The translations under genes were made by a program, and so were the position numbers. A DNA stretch of 64,000 nucleotides from Corylus avellana. Its lineage: Eukaryota; Streptophyta; Magnoliopsida; Fagales; Betulaceae. Positions 1 to 12,388 of this stretch are shown here, piece after piece. The stretch's first letter is position 1. Every line of letters begins with the position of its first letter. The DNA is taken from NCBI RefSeq assembly GCF_901000735.1, contig NC_081550.1:3182669-3246668 (forward strand), written 5' to 3'. The notes beneath the pieces were generated by a model. It was not told where the DNA came from and searched no databases. It saw only the letters and a list, made by a program, of their open reading frames with translations.

Positions 1-1300
1 ACTTTTAGATAATGAGTCGAAAAAAAATTCCTCTAAATCATTAGAGAGGAAATTTATATTCTTAAAAAATAAAAAATAAAAAGTTTTGATGTAATATAAA
101 GGTGAAGTGTTTTTTTTGTAAGATTTAAATTGTTAATAATTTTGAAATAAGTATGTTTTTGTTTTTTAAAACAGACAAGTATTGAAACTGAATTATTATT
201 ATTATTATTATTATTGTTTGGATCTTGTTTTGCTTAATTTTTGGGCTACATGGAAACAACTTTTAGATCATGTTCAAGAAACATAAAAGGGAAAACAGGT
301 TAGTAAAGGATGACCCCACATTGACTATAACAGGACCGTTTGTTTTGTTCTCTCAAAAAATAATTCAATAATCCTGGACTTTAAAGTCAATAATTGACTT
401 AAAATAATAATAATAATAATAATATTATAATAATAATAATAACTGGGAAATCATATGACAACAATTCTAGTCCACTTTGTTTGAACTGAAATCATCAATA
501 AATTTTAATAATCAATCCCATGGAAACTTTAAAAAAAATATATATAAAGAAAAAAAAAAAAAAAACGCATGAAAGCCATGCTAAATCTAACTTGAAGGAT
601 CCAACCAAAACCAACCGAATTTCCAACAATTTTGTTAAAATATTACTTATATATATATATATATATATAGAAATAAATGATAATTTAACAAAATATCATT
701 ACTAAAGTCCTGAATTCAAGTCTAACTCTTTTTCTAAGGTGTAACATTATTAAAAAAATCATTGATATATATATATATACACCAAGGCCCATTTACTTTA
801 GTTAACCCAAAACATACAAATTTCTATTAAGCCCTATGGATAGACCAAATCTAGCCAAGTACATATAGACGGGCGCACAAACAATAGGAAGATGTTGTGT
901 TTACGGTATTACTCCTAACGCCCCTTTATTCTCGGAGGTTGGCTAAAAGACAATTGCATAATAAGTGGGGGTCACAAAATCAAATCAATTATCTCATATA
1001 CCTTCTCTCTAATAAAAAAGAAAAACTATAAAGAGAAGACAAAGTAAGCACTATTTTAATCAAAAATTTCAATTCCATAACTTCCTTAAGCTTCCTACTT
1101 TGTCCAATCATTATTGACTTAAGCATTGAAGCGACAACTTCGGCTAAATACTTTGTGTTTGACTCTCTCGACTTAAGATTTGGTGTACGATGACCTAATT
1201 CTTCTATCCCGAGACACTCATTTCACAAACAGAATAAAAATAAAAAATTAAAAAATTAAAAAAAAATCTCGATCATGAACACTATATTTAGAAACAAACA
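1..1300. other. AT-rich intergenic sequence upstream of the RING gene
   Basis: No supportable gene. The stretch holds short ATT/TAA trinucleotide runs near 197-213 and 406-440, A-tracts near 545-565 and TA runs near 650-670 and 765-778. Short open frames here are low-complexity and resemble no family I recognise. Confidence 0.7.
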
Positions 1301-1557
1301 AAATAAACAAATTGTCAGTAACACGTTTTCTGACGTGGGGACAAAAAACCATACACGTTTTCTTAGTCAGGCATAGACCGCAGACCACACAGGTCCACAG
1401 GATACCAATCTTGATCATTCAAATTTCAAACGTTGTTTATAAGGACAAGGATTCTCTAATCCAATCACACGAACTACGTAAAAGTAGATGCTCATGCATG
1501 AATCTTGACCGTCGGCTCTTCCATCTCCCAACAAACAGGCCCCACTACCAGAACATC

Positions 1558-1563
1558 CACGTG
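1558..1563. promoter_or_regulatory. G-box / ABRE-like CACGTG
   Basis: The palindromic core CACGTG lies in the context CCACGTGTCC, about 235 bases upstream of the RING-H2 start codon. CACGTG followed by TC is the classical binding core for plant bZIP (ABF-type) and bHLH factors. This suggests stress or ABA control of the downstream gene. That role is inferred; only the motif and its position are seen. Confidence 0.45.
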
Positions 1564-1686
1564 TCCGATAACTTTCCAGTTTCCACACGTTGTCTAAACG
1601 CGTGAGATACAAGAGTTTCTCTCTTCCGATATAATACATCACCGACTTCTTCACAACTCAGACATAAGGCGGCGGTTTACAGCTCC

Positions 1687-1706
1687 ATAATATCTATAGA
1701 TATTAT
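1687..1706. promoter_or_regulatory. Perfect 20-bp AT-rich palindrome in the RING gene leader
   Basis: ATAATATCTATAGATATTAT reads the same on both strands. It ends about 90 bases upstream of the RING-H2 start and is followed by a pyrimidine run (TTTC repeats, about 1752-1777) typical of a plant 5' leader. It may contain the TATA element or be a binding site for a dimeric factor. The palindrome is certain; the role is not. Confidence 0.4.
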
Positions 1707-1796
1707 ATGTTCTTCAACTTCTGAAGCCAAAACCCCTCGAGACCCTCTTCTTCTTTCTTTCTTTCTTTCTTTCTTTTACGATAACGGCGTATCGCC

Positions 1797-2291
1797 ATGG
1801 TTGATGAGCTTCAAATAGCTATGAGGAGGGCGGAGCTGCTGGACAGGCTGAGGAACTGGGGCCGTTACTCGTCGTACAACGGTTCATACGACCCTCGGAC
1901 GTATTCCGGGAAGTTGGATGCGGAGGAACTGGAAGGCATTAAGTTGGATGTGATGACGGCCGAGTTGGCATCGTCGCGGGCGCGGGAAACGGGGCGGAAT
2001 TTCGAGGCGGTGATGAGGGAGGTGGAGATGGAGGTGATGAGAAGGCTGGGGAAGATCCTGGCGAAGACGGTGGACCCGGCGTTTGCCGGGACGGAGGAGG
2101 TGGCGATAGAGGAAGATGGTGCGGTTTGTGGGGTTTGTCAAGAGGAGATGTCGGTGGGGGAGGAAGGAAGAATGCTAGGGTGCATGCACAAGTTCCACTC
2201 AGATTGTGCTTTGAAATGGCTGAGGGAAAAGGCCACGTGTCCTTTGTGCAGGTACCAGATGCAAGTCAAAGAGTTTGAGCTTAACATATGA
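1797..2291 (+). CDS. RING-H2 finger E3 ubiquitin ligase (intronless)
   Basis: A 164-aa protein with a C-terminal RING-H2 finger. Zinc ligands are Cys111, Cys114, Cys129, His131, His134, Cys137, Cys148 and Cys151, giving C-X2-C-X14-C-X-H-X2-H-X2-C-X10-C-X2-C, the C3H2C3 pattern of ligases that recruit E2 enzymes and ubiquitinate substrates. Trp141, shortly after the sixth ligand, is the usual E2-contact position. The N-terminal 100 residues are charged, probably helical (repeated Met-Arg-Arg and Glu-Val-Met stretches) and contain no transmembrane segment, so the protein should be soluble, unlike the ATL class. The ATG has a good context (GCCATGG), follows a pyrimidine-rich leader, and no upstream in-frame exon is apparent. 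Substrates cannot be inferred. The domain call is firm; the subfamily is open. Confidence 0.9.
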   Translation: MVDELQIAMRRAELLDRLRNWGRYSSYNGSYDPRTYSGKLDAEELEGIKLDVMTAELASSRARETGRNFEAVMREVEMEVMRRLGKILAKTVDPAFAGTEEVAIEEDGAVCGVCQEEMSVGEEGRMLGCMHKFHSDCALKWLREKATCPLCRYQMQVKEFELNI

Positions 2292-2471
2292 TGATGAGAG
2301 GATTATCAGAGAAAGAAGATACGATAGGTGAATTAATGAGAGATCTGTAATTTTTTATTTCTTTTTGGCAGTTTACTGTTTACATATTGTCTTTGAATCA
2401 ATCAGCTGGAGGAAACAGAAAATAGCTGGTATATATTCTTTTCTTTTTTGGTTTTTTTGGCAACCTAATAA

Positions 2472-2708
2472 GGACATGTTTCGGTGTGTTTTTGAGGGGC
2501 TAAAAAGTGCAATTAACATTAAAAATTCGTTTGAAAAAAAAAAAAATACCCGTTTGGTAAAAAAAATTGAAAACGCTCTTAAGGATCCAAAAAGTATAAA
2601 ATTAGCCAAAATACACTTTTAGCACAAGTTTAAAAATAAAGATTTTGCCAAAAAAACGTTTTTTTGACTTAAAAATTCTATTTCTTAAACATAATCACAA
2701 ACATGCTA
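2472..2708. mobile_element. Degenerate MITE of the 'poly-Lys-looking' TIR family
   Basis: An inverted-repeat element with ends of the type GACATGTTT / AAACATGC. Inside are the recurring phrases 'cgtttgaaaaaa', 'cgtttggtaaaa' and 'caaaatacactttt'. The same phrases recur near 25985-26366, 32090-32460 and 36000-36420, which marks a dispersed non-coding family. No coding capacity is seen; short frames across it are artefacts. Confidence 0.5.
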
Positions 2709-2724
2709 TAAAGTCCATAGAACA

Positions 2725-2852
2725 AATATTACCTAACTGCCACTAAGCTAATGTGGCAGTGTCTCCGTTATTGGATCAGTCTTTATTAAAAAAAAAAATC
2801 CAATAACTAATGAGCAGTGCCACATCAGCCTAGTGATATTAGAGTTGAATAA
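2725..2852. mobile_element. Small MITE-like inverted repeat
   Basis: The arms share AACTGCCACTAAGCTAATGTG on the left and its near-complement (CACATCAGCCTAGTGATATT) on the right. Nested matching TTATTGGAT stretches flank a short A-rich loop. The structure is that of a non-autonomous DNA transposon. Target-site duplications were not resolved by eye. Confidence 0.45.
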
Positions 2853-3345
2853 AAATTTATATATATAGAGAGAGAGAACATGTTGATAGTAGTGCAAGAA
2901 CAGTGACAATCAATTAGTAAGGGGGGAAAAGGAGAAAAGAAAGAGCAGAATTAGGAAGGCTGAATCTTCAAATTAATAAATCAGAGGAAGCCAAATCCAG
3001 GGGCAGAAAACACTGCCTCATTTTAATAACAAAAAAAACAGGGATAAATATACCTTGATCGTTAGCGGATCGAAGCAGATGAATCTTAAAGTCAAGCTTT
3101 CATCAACATTTTCTTCTGTAAAGCAGTAAAAATTAAAAGAAAATAAAAAGGCAATTCTTTCTACATATATAAACAGGTGAGCACAGCAAGTGTATAAGAA
3201 ATTGGTAGCCAGAATTGACTGGAATTTTTTAGCTGCTGATGACAATAATTTTACATGTTGCTTCCCTTGGAACTAAGGAAAAGTGATTCTCCATTGATCT
3301 GTACATGCCCTTAGCTTTGAGGACCCTAAAGCTTTCTGCCATCCA

Positions 3346-6300
3346 TCAACTACTGGCTCCTAATTCCAGCGAGGTGCTGGTTTCTGCAGTTTCATCCTCA
3401 CTGAAGCTAGATGGCATTTCCATGACAGATCTAGATGATATGTATAATGCAGAAAAAAATAATAATAATTAGCTATGTGGAGCCCCAAATTTTATTTTAT
3501 TTTATTTTTATCAACAAAAAAAAAAAAAAAAGGAAAGGAAAAGGATGTAAACATGTCAATAAATGGCGATGGAAAGTTCACCATGCATACAGAATAGAAA
3601 AAAGATGAGATTAGGTGCTATCCAATTCTCCAAAAGAACAACACAAAAGTTCAACCAAAAAGAAGAAAGAAGAAAGAAGAAAATAAAAAGGAAAAAAATG
3701 GGCAATTGATCTTTTGACTTGGAGATCACCTCTGTAGGATTTCCAAATATGTTCAATTCTCATTCATCTCATCATGCAAAAACTTCCATTATGTGGCAAG
3801 TTAACACCCTAATCACAGTGATACCTTCCCAACACCTTCCAATTTCAAAATTTTGGAGCTTTTCACTTTTGAGATACTTGGATAGTAGATTTACATTCCA
3901 TATTCCAACCGCCGCCCCCTGGGGCAGTGCTTCTCCGAAAAAGAAAAAGGAGTATTACATATTACAAGATGTAATTCATCTAGACATTAATATGATAAAT
4001 CAATAAGCAAAGCAAGGCCCAACCAAAAAATTTACACATATAAATGCATGGCTCAAAGGATATACAGGAAGATAATGTATAAATCGCACTGATTCGCACA
4101 TGCCACTTGGGCTTTGGTTCAAGGTGCAAGGGATGGGTTCAAGTCTTATCAAGAAAAAAAGGGACACATGCACATGAAGATACATAAACATGTGAGGAAG
4201 CATGCATGCTAATTTAGAGGCAGAGATAACAACCATAACCAGGACCAACCTTTTGCTCTGATATTTCCATGTCGGCATTTCGGTGAATATTGGTTTTGTC
4301 ACATAGTCTTGCTGAGGAAGATTAGGTCTTCCATGTTTTGCAACCTTCAATAGTAAAGGGGAATCAATAGCAAGGCAAAACACTGCACTGCATGTACACA
4401 CATATGTATGTATATACATGAGTCTGTGTAGGTTATGCATACATACATACTGATGTACAATCATATATTTTTCTATAAGGCATGCATTTTATATACGAGT
4501 CATAATGTCATTTAAAAAAAAAAAAATGGCCAAAGCTCCAACTCACTGTCATTTCATTTACGGGATGCATCTTTAATTTTGCTTGGTTGCCATATTCTTT
4601 TATACCCTTACATTTTCCATTAACTTTCCCCTCCTGCACATATGCACAAAACAATATAATCTTAAGCAGAGTACTATCAATCAACATCAAGTTGTTAAAT
4701 AATACAGCAAATTAGTAGAAAGGTCCAAACTAAAAAGTAAACCTTTTTCTTCCTTGTAGATAGCCCTCTCTCTTCTGTATCGATTGACTCGTAGAGATTA
4801 CATATCAAATTTGAGGGCTTAGATTTAAAGTATTCACTCCTTTGGACTATGTTGGGACTGACATTATCATACTCATGCAACTTGCTTTCAATTTTCCCAT
4901 CGCAGCGACCATGATGGCTAGTTACAGAATCAATCCTCATCCCTTGAACACCATGCTTAGATCCCATCCTTTGATTCTTCTTGCTACTGTAAACAGAGGT
5001 TTCTCCAGCAGAATCCTCATACAGATCGGAAGAAGAGTGCCTCTTACCAAAAGGTTTGATATGGTTCAGAACAGCTGACTTCTGTTCTAATTGGTAATGA
5101 GGCAACTTATCCTGATAATCAGACCCATGCATACTGCTACAGATTGCCCCTTCCGTATATAAATCTTGTGAACTCAACTTGGAATTGCGTACCTCATATC
5201 TCTGCAAGGGCAGGGTAAAGGGAAAAATATTATCACAGAAGTTGCTAAAATTGTTACAAAAGAAAAAAACTAACATTAACAGAATCAAGAGTGCAATTCA
5301 AGCTTAAATTGATGCAAAGTCTTTAGAGCAGAGTTTATCGGGCCTCCATGAATTTAATTATAAAAGAGTAATTTGCTTAGGTAAGGCAAAAGAGCAGGTC
5401 TGAGCTCTGCTGTTAAGAGCTTTCAAACATCCACAATTCTAATAAATCTGTAGGTCAGTTCAATACCAAAGAATTGAAAAAGATTGCTCAGCAACAATTT
5501 TATGGGAAAAATATACTTAAGCCTCCCTATACACCTTTGAATTACCAAGTGTGACACTTGGATACGTCATATTACCATTGTTTGACAAAAAGACCCCACC
5601 GAACTGTCGAATGTTAAAATGGATGGAAAAGTAGTCATGTGTGTTCCCTTCGACGAAATTCTTCCCAAAATACCTTCACTTTGACCATTGAAAAACCATA
5701 AATTCCCTTTATAATTTTTTTAAAAAAATAAAATAAATCTGAACAATTGGCCAGCCCCCAGTGGTCAATGCTTCCTCCCCCCACCCCTACCCCACAAATA
5801 TATATATATATATAAAGGAACATAAGAATAACACCTACAGAGTGAGTTGAGTTCGACAGAGGTCATGGTACAAAACCTTGATACGTATCACAAATTCAAG
5901 AAATTCATTATGATAGTAAATGCAAAACGGTCCCTAAATACATATTTTTGTAATCTTTAACAGTCGCATGAGAGGCACCCATGCCCCAGAATCATTATAG
6001 TCCATCTTCTCTGCCTAGACCTAAACATAAAGTCACAAAATCCACCAGCACTTATCAAAGATGACAAAATTGCAGCGTTTGAGATACCCCCCTTAAAGAT
6101 ATACAACATGGACTTTCACACTTGATATCAATTTTGATCCAGTTTGTTCCTTGTCATAGTGAGTTTATATGATTATATTAACAGATTGAAAACCTCTTCC
6201 AGACTTCTTTTTTCACCCTCCATCACAGTCATAAGACAAAAAGGATAATGTAAAAACACATTTCATCTTACTAAATCTGTCAGTACATGAAAGAAAAAAT

Positions 6301-6731
6301 CAGAAAAACCACTTACCTTGCTGAGACTGGGTTGCCTTTCCACTCCAGAGATGTCTGGAGAATGGGGAGGAGAAGAATTCCCATCATAGTATGGTTCTGC
6401 AAAAGCACACATAAAACGAGACATAAGACTCCAAACCTCTGGAGAAAGAAGTTTTTCCAGGAAATTGAGAAAAATAAAAAAATAAAAAAACCACGTGAAT
6501 GTAATGCACATGGATAATAGATATATACATGTACATCTCTATCATTGATAAAGAGAACTCTCAAACAGTTTTGAATGAAACACATTTCCACTTTTGATCC
6601 ATAAACTGCTACAGTTGAAATTTGCAATTATAATTTGATAATTTAATTAACGATGCTTCAGATAATTAAAAATAACCTCTCCCCAGTCCCCACTACCTCT
6701 TACACCTTCACCATCATCATCATCATCTCTA

Positions 6732-6764
<33 letters not shown>

Positions 6765-9700
6765 AAACAACCACGCATTTCAAACTCCTTCCCTCATTTT
6801 CTTGCCAGCCTCCATCTCTCTAAGATCAAAATCTTCTACAGAATCATAATGCTCCAACAACATTCTTTTCTTCATCCACTTGATAAAAATAAAAATTAGC
6901 AAATAAATGGGAAAAAAGGACCACAGAAGCAGCAGTCGAGCGAAAAAGGCGTAATGGAATTACCAAAGAAGAGATGAATACTTGAAAATAGGTACTTTAA
7001 TGCATATAGAAATCAAGATTTGATTTCTCTCACTTATTTTCAGTAATTTTTTTTTTTTTTTTTCAATTACAGCGTCTCACACTCCATGTTCACCTGATGA
7101 CTATTATATGTCAAAATTGAGTTTCTGAATCTACTTATAATTCTAACTACTAAGATCAAGATGAATATGCCAGAGATACGTGCTAGTCAATGGATCCAAA
7201 TGCTTCAAACAAGAAGGGGTAGCAAAAAACTTCAGAATGGAAAATCACAAGATAAACTTTAAGATTCAAAATCAATTTAATATGGAACTTGTGACAAAGA
7301 GAAACAACTCAAATGGCGACTCCATGGTACAAAACAGCCATCTACTACAAACACTAAACCATAATAATTCCATCGCCAGTAATGAAGTAAACAACATGAA
7401 AGTTTTGCAAGATTGCAGTAGAAATAGGCTAGAGCGACACAAACCTAGAAGTGTTTATCCAAAAAAGTGCTGATGCATTCTATGGAAGATAAATAAACCA
7501 AAAAAAGTTGTGATAACACCAGTTTAAAAAAATAACTCAAATACTTAGGAATCAGAATTAAAGCCTCTACATATGTTGCTTTTTCCTTCAGCCTCCCTCT
7601 CCCAGCCAAAACTTCAAAACTTTCCATCCACATGCAAGACATTCATTTCTATTATTCCACTGGTAACGAATGCTTGAAATCATTAGAATAGTAATTATCT
7701 TTTAAGAGTTTATATTATAAAACTTCATGTTTAAAGTTCAAAGGTGGTAGATCAAGCTCAAGACACCTACATCAATGCAACTCCATCACGACAGCTGGGA
7801 TTAGGTACACTGTACATGAGAACCTTCCATATAGAACAAATTAAATATTATCATAATAAAGCAACACAAATCTTTCAAGCTGTCAAACTGTCACAAAACC
7901 CATGTTAATAACTCTTCTTCTTCTTCTTCCAAATAATCTTATTTAAACCCGAGAATGTGAAATCCAATTACTCACTATAGATAATAAAAAAAGGGACAAT
8001 ACACAATATAAAAAATGAAAATGACGAAAACTATGTGACAAAATATGAATATAGGCAACAAGATCTGGGCAACAACAATAAGAAATTCCCCTCTTGCAGG
8101 ACCAATTGCATAAAAACTTCATTTAAGAAAGCTATTTTAACATGTAAATACATGTTATGACTTACCCTGGACTGGATTCCTAGTTGGGGACTCAAATGCA
8201 CCAGGAGGAAGTGGCTGAAATTCCACACCTAGTGGTGGACCATCCTCTCGATAATGCTTCCCTAATTGCCTCTTAACAGCAGTAATAGCAGCATTTTCAA
8301 TTTCACCCTTCACTTTCAAGTATCCTGATGGCTTATATCCCATGAATTTTGCATTGTTAGCATTTATCGGCATAATAACTCCATTAGGTGTCATGTATCT
8401 AGAATTTTCCATATCATATGGATCCTCAGTTTGGGAAAACAACCTGTCTTGTGAAGACGAGCTACTTTCTGAAGATGTTTTATCAGTGTCATTAACAGCT
8501 TCTGTATAGTGAGTCCTATGCTCATAGGTGAGGCCTGCGGCCTGAACATCATTGCGATAGAGCCTTCGACTTTCAACTTCCCTTGGATCAACATTCTTAT
8601 AATCCCCATGTTTCGTGCTGCCACATGAATCCTGTCCAAGTCCACTGCCACGATCCTGAATAACACCACTTGAATGATCTTGCCGTCCACTAGCACAAGC
8701 TTCATCTCTCAACAATCTTTTGTCTTTTAATCTTCTGTGGCAAAACCATCCAGATATTTGCTTTTCTGACAACTCTATCCGCTCAGCAAGTTGGCACTTC
8801 ATTTCTTCAGTAGGGTATTTATACTCTAAGAGAAATCAAAGAGAAAATCCTTTAGAAAAATAAAGAACTTGGCACTTAGCAAGAAGCCTAAGATAAAATA
8901 TGACAAGAGAAGTAATCATACCATTGTAAAACTTCTCCAAAGCCATAACCTGGGCAGGTGTCTTGAGCCTTCTTTTCTTATCCTTCTCCAAAGAAACTTT
9001 GTTCTCTTCAGATTGTGCTCCACCTGATTCTAAGCATGAATAGAAAAGTAATTGAGAAACCATAGAAATGAGAACAATGACCGTGATCTGGAAATATTTA
9101 TTGCCCTATCAGCGGTTAATTTGAAAAAAGAAAATCTCATGGTAGAGTATTTGATAAGTGGAACAAAGATCATATCAATTTAAGTACTTTCCATGTAAAT
9201 GAAGAGATAAATGTCATAAATTATCTTAGTTACTAAGCCAAAAAAAAAAAAAAAAACCATTAATATTTCTGTTTGGCCTCCCCACCCCCTTCCTCCCTCC
9301 CTCACTCCCTCTCTTTCCTCTTCGTGAGACATAAGCCCTCTGCTTTATGAGATACAAAGTTACCCTCTCCCTTCTCTTCATGCGACACAAGCCCTCTTCT
9401 TTATGAGATACAGACGTTATTACAAGAAACTTCATGGACTTTCTGTAACGTCAAATGGACTGCTCTTTTTTTCTTTTCTTTTTTTGAATGAATAATTTTT
9501 TATATCAAACAAACAATTCCCTTTACAAACACATCAGCAACCAGCTGAAAACTCAATACTCTACCAGTATCTTCCTTCCCCACACTCCCTATCAAACTAT
9601 CTCTCTCTAGCATTGATTTACATTTGACAGCAACTATCCCTTCTTACAATTACAAAAATATCACAAAACAAACTACACTAGAATTCCCTTATCAATTCCT

Positions 9701-11787
9701 CATTTACAGCATATTCCCTCATTTCCCATAGTTCCACAAAATTCCCCCTTCCCACTATCTGAGCTCTAACTTCCCATTTAATTCTCAGCAGAATTTCTTC
9801 CTCCGCCCTGGGCTGAGTTCCATGCTTCAATTCATTCTGGTTTTTCCATATATTATACACAGTTGAGCCAGGCACCAGCCTGCAGACATTTTTTCACTCT
9901 TTTTTCTCCATTTCTACTCCCTCAACAAGCACAGCTTCCCAGCTCATTGGTGGACCACCATGTCACTTATACACATAGCTCCTTTCCAAATCCTACTGCT
10001 GTAACTGCATTGAAAGAACAAATGATCATGGTCCTCTATTCCATGCCCGCAGAAAACACAATGGACGTCCCCTTATATCCCCATTTCAAAAGTTCATCCC
10101 CTGTTGTCAATGCATCCTTTATGACCGACAATAAGCTAAAAGCTTGTTTCGACATAGATAGGTGAAAACGGATTAAATTCCACCAAACCACTTGCACCTG
10201 TTTCTCTCTCAGAGCCTCCCATGTCTCTGAACTTGATATTTTCCTGATTTTGCAATCACCCATTTCGGCACATCCTTCTTTCCTATTTCCACCAAAGATA
10301 TCAGATAGCCTACTCTGTAGTTCGACTAATTCCTCAGAACGAACTGGCCTCCAGTTCCACTTCTCTTCTCTGATGACAGTAGACAATCTAGCTTCCATTT
10401 TGCTATGTGCATCATACACCACTCGGTAACCATACTTTTCATAAGGCACCCCATTTAGATGCCACCAATCAAACCACAAGTGGATATCTCTTCCATCTCC
10501 TAATTCTAACTTTAAAAATTTCCTAGCTCCCCCTCTCAACTCCAACATCTTTTGCCAACTCCATGCACAACTTTGAGGAACTTTTATTTGCCAAAAACTC
10601 CTGTCCTTCAATCACACCATAAGTGGATATCAAATGAAGTGCTTTCAGCAACAAGAGAATAACATTGTCAGAGCTTCTCCCTTTGCTCACTACTAAAGTA
10701 GTAAAGTTTACAAATTGGTGACCAATAAAGAAAATGTTTCATCAAACCTTTTGGTCCTAATACCAAAAAACTTGAGGTACTTGTAACTTGTCTCTCACTT
10801 CGCTTACCATTGTGGTTACATCAACTTATTTTCTCCTAATTTTATTTTGTTTCTTGAAAGTAAAGCATCTTGATACGTTACATGCAAAATCATGTCTTCC
10901 ACTACATGCATGTAGATCACAATCAGATGCATCAGAGCAAACTCTTACGTGTTTTAACTAGAATAATTAATCTTGACATTTATTTTATAAAACTGTGGCC
11001 GTCTTAATCTTATGGTTGCATAAGTATGTACGCTTCCCAAAGTTTATGTTATACTTGCTACACTTAGCAAACTCTTCCATAACTCAACTATGTCACCAGG
11101 TTCCTCTATTTCTGTATAACACTTCCAAACTCCAAACAGATCTTCAATAAAATCATACCATACAGTCCAAAAATGGGGTTTAACAGTTCACAATCAAACA
11201 TTTGACAAGACCACATCGACTGCCTTCATTATAATTGAAGCAAAATAAACACTCAAGGAAAATGGAAAAAAATCTTTCAGCTTATTATTTTTGCAGTACA
11301 TTCAATGTTTCTTGTAAGCAGTTAACGAGAAAGAGAAATACCCATCTTAAACACAACCAAACAAGCACCGTTAAGATCAAAGCATTCCAAAGAAATTTCC
11401 AAAAGATAGTGATCAATAATTTTAATCGGAATTTGAGAAAAACTATCAAACTCGAGGCCATTGTAAAAAGGGGAAGAAAAACTAATGCCCCATTTGGTTC
11501 CAACAACCAAAATTCTCCATCAACTGGTAGGGACCAAGAGGCCAGAAGGGAAAGCAGGCAGCAAAAAAAAAGTAAAAATTCCCAAATTCACATCCTGGGC
11601 ATTACCTCCATCATTACAACAATTTGCCTGTTCATGGAAAGAGTTCAATATCCCGGAATTCAATTACACATTCTAATGCAGAAAAAGAAACCCCTAAAGC
11701 AATTCACAAAAATCAATCAGAAATGGAAACCCAAAACGTTGGTATGATTTCAGATTGAGAACAAAGAAAAAACAGATTACCTTCCAT
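3346..11787 (-). CDS. RLT-like homeodomain protein lacking a DDT domain (seven coding exons)
   Basis: Exons in coding order: 11787-11781, 9029-8922, 8825-8166, 6396-6317, 5201-4743, 4344-4250 and 3430-3346 (TGA at 3348-3346). All introns are GT-AG, phases join cleanly, and the sum is 1494 nt, or 497 aa. Residues 21-78 form a homeodomain whose recognition helix reads WFCHRR (65-70). His replaces the usually invariant Asn51, as in plant RLT/DDT-class homeodomains. Residues 231-249 (REDGPPLGVEFQPLPPGAF) match the conserved block that follows the homeodomain in RLT1/RLT2. No DDT, WHIM or Williams-Beuren domain follows; the C-terminal half is Ser/Lys-rich and probably disordered. The architecture resembles Arabidopsis At4g03250 (from memory). 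A nuclear role in chromatin or transcription is inferred, possibly linked to ISWI-type remodelling as for RLTs. Exon 1 contributes only seven coding bases (ATGGAAG), and intron 1 holds a LINE remnant on the same strand. Splice sites are predicted by eye. Confidence 0.85.
6718..6765. repeat. CAT/CT microsatellite within intron 3 of the homeodomain gene
   Basis: A short (CAT)n run followed by (CT)n tracts. It is intronic with no coding potential. Confidence 0.6.
9468..10620 (-). mobile_element. 5'-truncated LINE remnant (L1-like, zf-RVT region) in intron 1
   Basis: Minus-strand translation of 10611-10036 gives the linker and zf-RVT region of plant L1-type elements: LRGGARKFLKLELGDGRDIH, then WFDWWHLNG, then VVWWNLIRFHLSMSKQAFSL. 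After a frameshift it continues as EDHDHLFFQCSYSSRIW and then NIWKNQNELKHG, the usual C-terminus. Stops and the frameshift show it is dead. The plus-strand T-rich run at 9468-9487 is the complement of the 3' poly(A). The catalytic part of the reverse transcriptase is missing, as expected for 5' truncation on insertion. It lies in the sense orientation of the host gene, inside its first intron, so it could contribute cryptic polyadenylation or splice signals. Confidence 0.8.
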
Positions 11788-12151
11788 GGTGTGCGACGTC
11801 CTGTTGATTCCTTCTCTCTCTCTAGAAGTTGTGGATTCCGTTGGTTCAAAAGGCAAAACCCATTAATAACATCTTTATTGAATGGTAGGGACCTAGCTTG
11901 AATTCGTTTCCATATCTGTTTGGATTTGGGTTTGTACTTGGTATTTCCATTACTTCTTTTCTTTTCTTTTTACGCAAAATGGGACAAGGTTTTCTCTCAG
12001 TTGATTAAACTTATAATATATGTCCTTACATTTTCACATATTTTATTATTTCTATTAAAAATATATGTAATAATTATATATTTTAAAAATATGTGTTAAT
12101 TTAATAAATTTAGTTAGAGAAATTAGTTTGAAGGAGGTGTATTTGTTAAGA

Positions 12152-12322
12152 GGAGTGTTAGGGAACCAAACAAATGAACTCAGGAAAATTTTTTAAACTG
12201 ACGTGGCAAAAGTTTTTTAATTAAAAAAATGCAATTCTCTTTCCATTGTCTACTATTCACGGTTTGCCATGTCAGTTTGAAAATTTTTCTGAGTTCATTT
12301 GTTTGGCTTCCTAGCACTTCCC
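12152..12322. mobile_element. MITE with ~55-bp terminal inverted repeats (family A)
   Basis: The left arm starts GTGTTAGGGAACCAAACAAA. The right arm ends with its complement (TTTGTTTGGCTTCCTAGCAC). The arms extend inwards through AACTGACGTGGCAAA and TTTGCCATGTCAGTTT, leaving a loop of about 60 bp. A second, more diverged copy lies at 22418-22590. This is a non-autonomous DNA transposon with no coding sequence; a transcript would fold into a near-perfect hairpin. Confidence 0.75.
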
Positions 12323-12388
12323 ATTTGTTAATGTTTTTTTATGAGTTAGGACTGTTTTTTGCTTTTAAGTAGAAAAACAAAAATATTA

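Noticed and set aside
1312..1605. 97-codon plus-strand frame upstream of the RING gene
   Set aside because: Begins at TTG, overlaps an opposite-strand frame, no family resemblance, and lies in the promoter of the RING gene.
1884..2141. His/Arg/Pro-rich minus-strand frame
   Set aside because: Antisense shadow of the RING-H2 coding sequence.
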